Below, piece by piece: positions 61,629 to 64,000 of a stretch of DNA of 64,000 nt. Both the position numbers and the translations under genes were made by a program. Where the stretch lies: contig JADKEH010000046.1 in NCBI GenBank assembly GCA_016718155.1, forward strand, positions 62,001-126,000, written 5' to 3'. Within the stretch, counting starts at the first letter, position 1, and each line of letters starts with the position of its first letter. The notes beneath the pieces are model-generated. The model saw nothing but the letters and a program-made list of their open reading frames with translations, was not told the origin of the DNA and did no database searches. The DNA comes from Candidatus Rhodoferax randersensis. GTDB lineage: Bacteria; Pseudomonadota; Gammaproteobacteria; Burkholderiales; Burkholderiaceae_C.

Positions 61629-62538
61629 ATGGTGGTGTGCGAGACGCTGGCAACCCGGCGCGAGGGCGCGGTGCTGCACGTCACGCTGAACCGCCCCGAG
61701 AGCCGCAACGCCATGTCGCTGCGCATGGTGCAGGAACTGCAGACGGTGTTGCAGCAAGCCGAGCCACGACGACGCGGTGCGGGTGCTGGTGCTGCGCGGC
61801 GCCGGTGGCCACTTCTGTGCCGGCGGCGACCTCAAGGACATGGCAGCTGCGCGCATGCGCGCCATGCAGGCTCCGGCTGCGTCGGCCCAGGGCGCGCCGA
61901 TTGCCGACCCGGTGGCCGAGGTCAATGCGCGCTTTGGCGAGCTGTGCGTGGCCTACGCCAACACACCGCTGGCGCTGGTGGCGGTGACCGAGGGCACGGT
62001 CATGGGCGGCGGCTTTGGCCTGGCCTGCGTGGCCGACGTGACGCTGGCCTCCCGCACGGCGGTGTTCCGCCTGCCCGAGACCTCCCTGGGCGTGGTGCCG
62101 GCGCAGATCGCGCCCTTTCTGGTGGAACGGCTGGGCTACTCGCAGGCCAAACGACTGGCCGTGACCGGGGGACGCGTGGCGGCCGATGAGGCCTTGCGCA
62201 TCGGCCTTGTTCATGCCGTGCACGAGGCGAACCAACTCGACGCCGCGTTGGCGGCGGTGCTGGCCGACATCTTGGCCTGTGCGCCGGGCGCGCTGGCCGC
62301 CACCAAGGCCCTGATTGCCAAGGCGCGCTGGAGCCCGGCCGCCGAACTGGTGGCCCACGCCGCCGCCGTGTTCTCGCACGCCGTGCAAAGCAACGAGGGC
62401 ATGGAAGGCACGACGGCCTTCCTTCAAAAGCGCAAACCAAACTGGGCCACGCCAGTGTTCGATGTTTCCAAAGACACGAGTGCGGCGGCGGCGCGGTGCG
62501 CGCACGCAGGTGCCCCGATGGAGGTACAGCATGTTTAG
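61629..62538 (+). pseudogene. Enoyl-CoA hydratase-family protein, frameshifted once
   Basis: The start frame (61629) reads MVVCETLATRREGAVLHVTLN, PESRNAMSLRMVQELQTVL. Near 61765 it shifts, and the crotonase core continues in the +1 frame: VRVLVLRGAGGHFCAGGDLKDM (oxyanion hole), VTEGTVMGGGFGLACVADVTLAS and FRLPETSLGVVPAQIAPFL. The end at 62538 overlaps the next gene by 8 bp. Corrected length is about 302 residues. By position it would be AtuE-like (isohexenylglutaconyl-CoA hydratase). The indel may be an error, since the flanking genes are intact. Confidence 0.82.
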
Positions 62539-64000
62539 CAAAATACTGGTCGCCAATCGGGGTGAAATCGCTTGCCGCGTCATCCGCACTGCACGCGCCC
62601 TGGGCTACCGCACGGTGGCGGTGTTCAGCGACGCCGACGCCAAAGCGCCGCACGTGCAGCAGGCCGACGAGGCGGTGCACATTGGCGGCTCGGCCGCGGC
62701 CGACTCCTACCTGCGTATTGACGCGCTGCTGGAGGCCGCGCGCAAGACCGGCGCGGACGCGATTCATCCCGGCTACGGCTTCCTGAGCGAGAACGCGGGC
62801 TTTGCGCAAGCCTGTCAGGACGCGGGCCTGGTCTTCATCGGCCCGCCGGCTTCGGCCATCACCGCCATGGGCGACAAGGCGCTGGCCAAGCGCCGCATGC
62901 TGGCGGCCAAGGTGCCCTGTGCACCGGGCTACCTCGGAGAGGAGCAGGACGACACGCGGCTGCAGGAGGAGGCGCAGAAGCTCGGGTTCCCGCTGCTGGT
63001 CAAGGCGGTGGCGGGTGGCGGCGGGCGCGGCATGCGCTTGGTGCGCCAGGCCAGCGAACTGGGGCAGGCCATCAGCGGCGCGCGGCGCGAGGCGCTAAGC
63101 GCCTTTGGCGACGGCACGCTGATGCTGGAGCGGCTGATCGACAACGGGCGCCACATCGAGATCCAGGTCTTTGCCGACTCGCATGGCAACGCGGTCTACC
63201 TGGGTGAGCGCGATTGCACGGCGCAGCGGCGCCGGCAGAAAGTGATTGAGGAAGCGCCGTCGGCGGTGGTCAGCCCGGCCATGCGCGAGGCGATGGGGCG
63301 CGACGCCGTGGCCGCCGCCCTGGCGGTGGGCTACCGGGGCGCGGGCACGGTGGAATTCATCGTGGACGCCGAGCTGAAGCACTACTTCCTGGAGATGAAC
63401 ACGCGCCTGCAGGTGGAGCACCCGGTGACCGAGCTGGTAACCGGCTTCGATCTGGTCGAGTGGCAGTTGCGCGTGGCCGCTGGGCAGCCGCTGCCGGCGC
63501 GCCAGGACCAGATTGAACTCAAGGGCCACGCCATCGAGGCGCGCCTGTACGTGGAGGACCCGTACGCCGGCTTTGCCCCGCAGACCGGCACGGTGTTGCA
63601 CTGGCAACCCGCGGCGGCCTTGCACGCCGGCGTGCGGATCGACGACGGCATCGTCGAAGGCGGCGTGATCTCGCCCTACTACGACCCGATGGTGGCCAAG
63701 ATCATCGTGCACGGGCGCGACCGCGATGACGCCATCCGCCGGCTGCGCGCGGCCCTGCAGAACGCGCCCCTGCTGGGCTTGCGCAACAACGGCCGCTTCC
63801 TGGCCGACCTGGTGGACCACCCGGCCTTTCGCACGGCCACCATGACCACCACGCTGATCGATGAGTGGCAGGAGCAGGGCGAAGCGCTGCTGCAGCGGCC
63901 AGTGGCTGGCGATGTGCACTGGTGCCTGGCGGCTGCCGCTCTGGCGATGAAGCAGGGTGCCGGCTGGCGCGCCGACAGCGTGGCGGCGTTCGGTCTGCCG
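62531..64000 (+). CDS. Acyl-CoA carboxylase alpha subunit (biotin carboxylase), N-terminal part
   Basis: The ATG at 62531 (MFSKILVANRGEIACRVIRT) opens a frame that runs off the window end. Biotin carboxylase motifs are present: HPGYGFLSENAGFA, KAVAGGGGRGMRLV (ATP grasp), FEMNTRLQVEHPVTE-type ending in FLEMNTRLQVEHPVTELVTG and the later HAIEARLYVEDP. It carboxylates biotin for the beta subunit at 58670. The biotin-carrier domain would be beyond position 64000. By order it is atuF-like. About 490 residues are visible. It overlaps the hydratase end by 8 bp. Confidence 0.9.
   Translation, partial: MFSKILVANRGEIACRVIRTARALGYRTVAVFSDADAKAPHVQQADEAVHIGGSAAADSYLRIDALLEAARKTGADAIHPGYGFLSENAGFAQACQDAGLVFIGPPASAITAMGDKALAKRRMLAAKVPCAPGYLGEEQDDTRLQEEAQKLGFPLLVKAVAGGGGRGMRLVRQASELGQAISGARREALSAFGDGTLMLERLIDNGRHIEIQVFADSHGNAVYLGERDCTAQRRRQKVIEEAPSAVVSPAMREAMGRDAVAAALAVGYRGAGTVEFIVDAELKHYFLEMNTRLQVEHPVTELVTGFDLVEWQLRVAAGQPLPARQDQIELKGHAIEARLYVEDPYAGFAPQTGTVLHWQPAAALHAGVRIDDGIVEGGVISPYYDPMVAKIIVHGRDRDDAIRRLRAALQNAPLLGLRNNGRFLADLVDHPAFRTATMTTTLIDEWQEQGEALLQRPVAGDVHWCLAAAALAMKQGAGWRADSVAAFGLP

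Noticed and set aside
1..64000. CRISPR arrays and tRNA or rRNA genes
   Set aside because: No regularly spaced repeats were seen, and the only T-arm-like GGTTCAAATCC sequence belongs to tmRNA.

Overview
The window looks like a chromosomal segment of a GC-rich betaproteobacterium, most likely a member of the Comamonadaceae (Rhodoferax/Polaromonas-like). The basis is protein-level recognition only: the gyrA-ompA-ubiG-gph-ssrA order, the aroA/tyrA/pheA block beside gyrA, a tmRNA tag ending ALAA, a PEP-CTERM protein, and an acyl-CoA carboxylase/dehydrogenase catabolic cluster. No database search was possible.

Layout. 1-8 kb: housekeeping genes aroA (cut by the window edge), tyrA, pheA and gyrA on the minus strand, then ompA-like, ubiG, gph and tmRNA (ssrA) on the plus strand. 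8.1-20.4 kb: a degraded island beginning at the tmRNA 3' end. It holds the wreck of an IS21-family element, two tandem frameshifted Kef-type antiporter genes, an element with an ExeA-like ATPase and a DDE integrase, and a second IS21-family element inserted into that integrase. 20.4-24.7 kb: a candidate small RNA with its own promoter and terminator, then a three-gene cassette of RhuM (frameshifted), a DUF6155-like protein and a primase-helicase of the TOTE-conflict type (one frameshift). This is the best candidate for an unusual defence-like system here.

24.8-29.6 kb: a minus-strand operon of a FecR-domain protein, a Tll0287/DUF3365 haem-sensor-like membrane protein, a Ser/Thr kinase with a duplicated C-terminal domain (one frameshift) and an RNB exoribonuclease. 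30.5-35.0 kb: a PEP-CTERM protein, then a tightly packed operon of an RTX-like secreted protein, TlpA-type thioredoxin, DUF4266 lipoprotein, DUF3570 outer-membrane-like protein and ApbE flavin transferase. 35.2-45.7 kb: a sensor kinase/response regulator pair divergent from a periplasmic formate dehydrogenase operon (Tat leader protein, FdhA, FdhB, lipoprotein, FdhC, secreted protein, FdhD). The shared intergenic region carries conspicuous palindromes, and the regulator lacks the GAFTGA loop.

45.7-55.1 kb: a potassium-channel-like protein, a DsbA-fold isomerase, a YbbP-type permease, a VapBC-like toxin-antitoxin pair, Smr and RadC proteins, an FKBP-type prolyl isomerase, ispH and serS. 55.1-56.4 kb: a gene-poor stretch with a nearly pure G tract and a kinase fragment. 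56.4-64 kb: an acyl-CoA catabolic cluster: an acyl-CoA dehydrogenase, a MerR regulator and an SCP2 protein divergent from carboxylase beta subunit, acyl-CoA dehydrogenase, enoyl-CoA hydratase (frameshifted) and carboxylase alpha subunit (cut by the window end). Its order matches acyclic-terpene (atuCDEF) operons.

A caution for the whole window: single-base frameshifts interrupt several otherwise well-conserved genes (rhuM, the primase-helicase, the Ser/Thr kinase, the enoyl-CoA hydratase and the island genes). Some may be sequencing or assembly indels rather than genuine decay.
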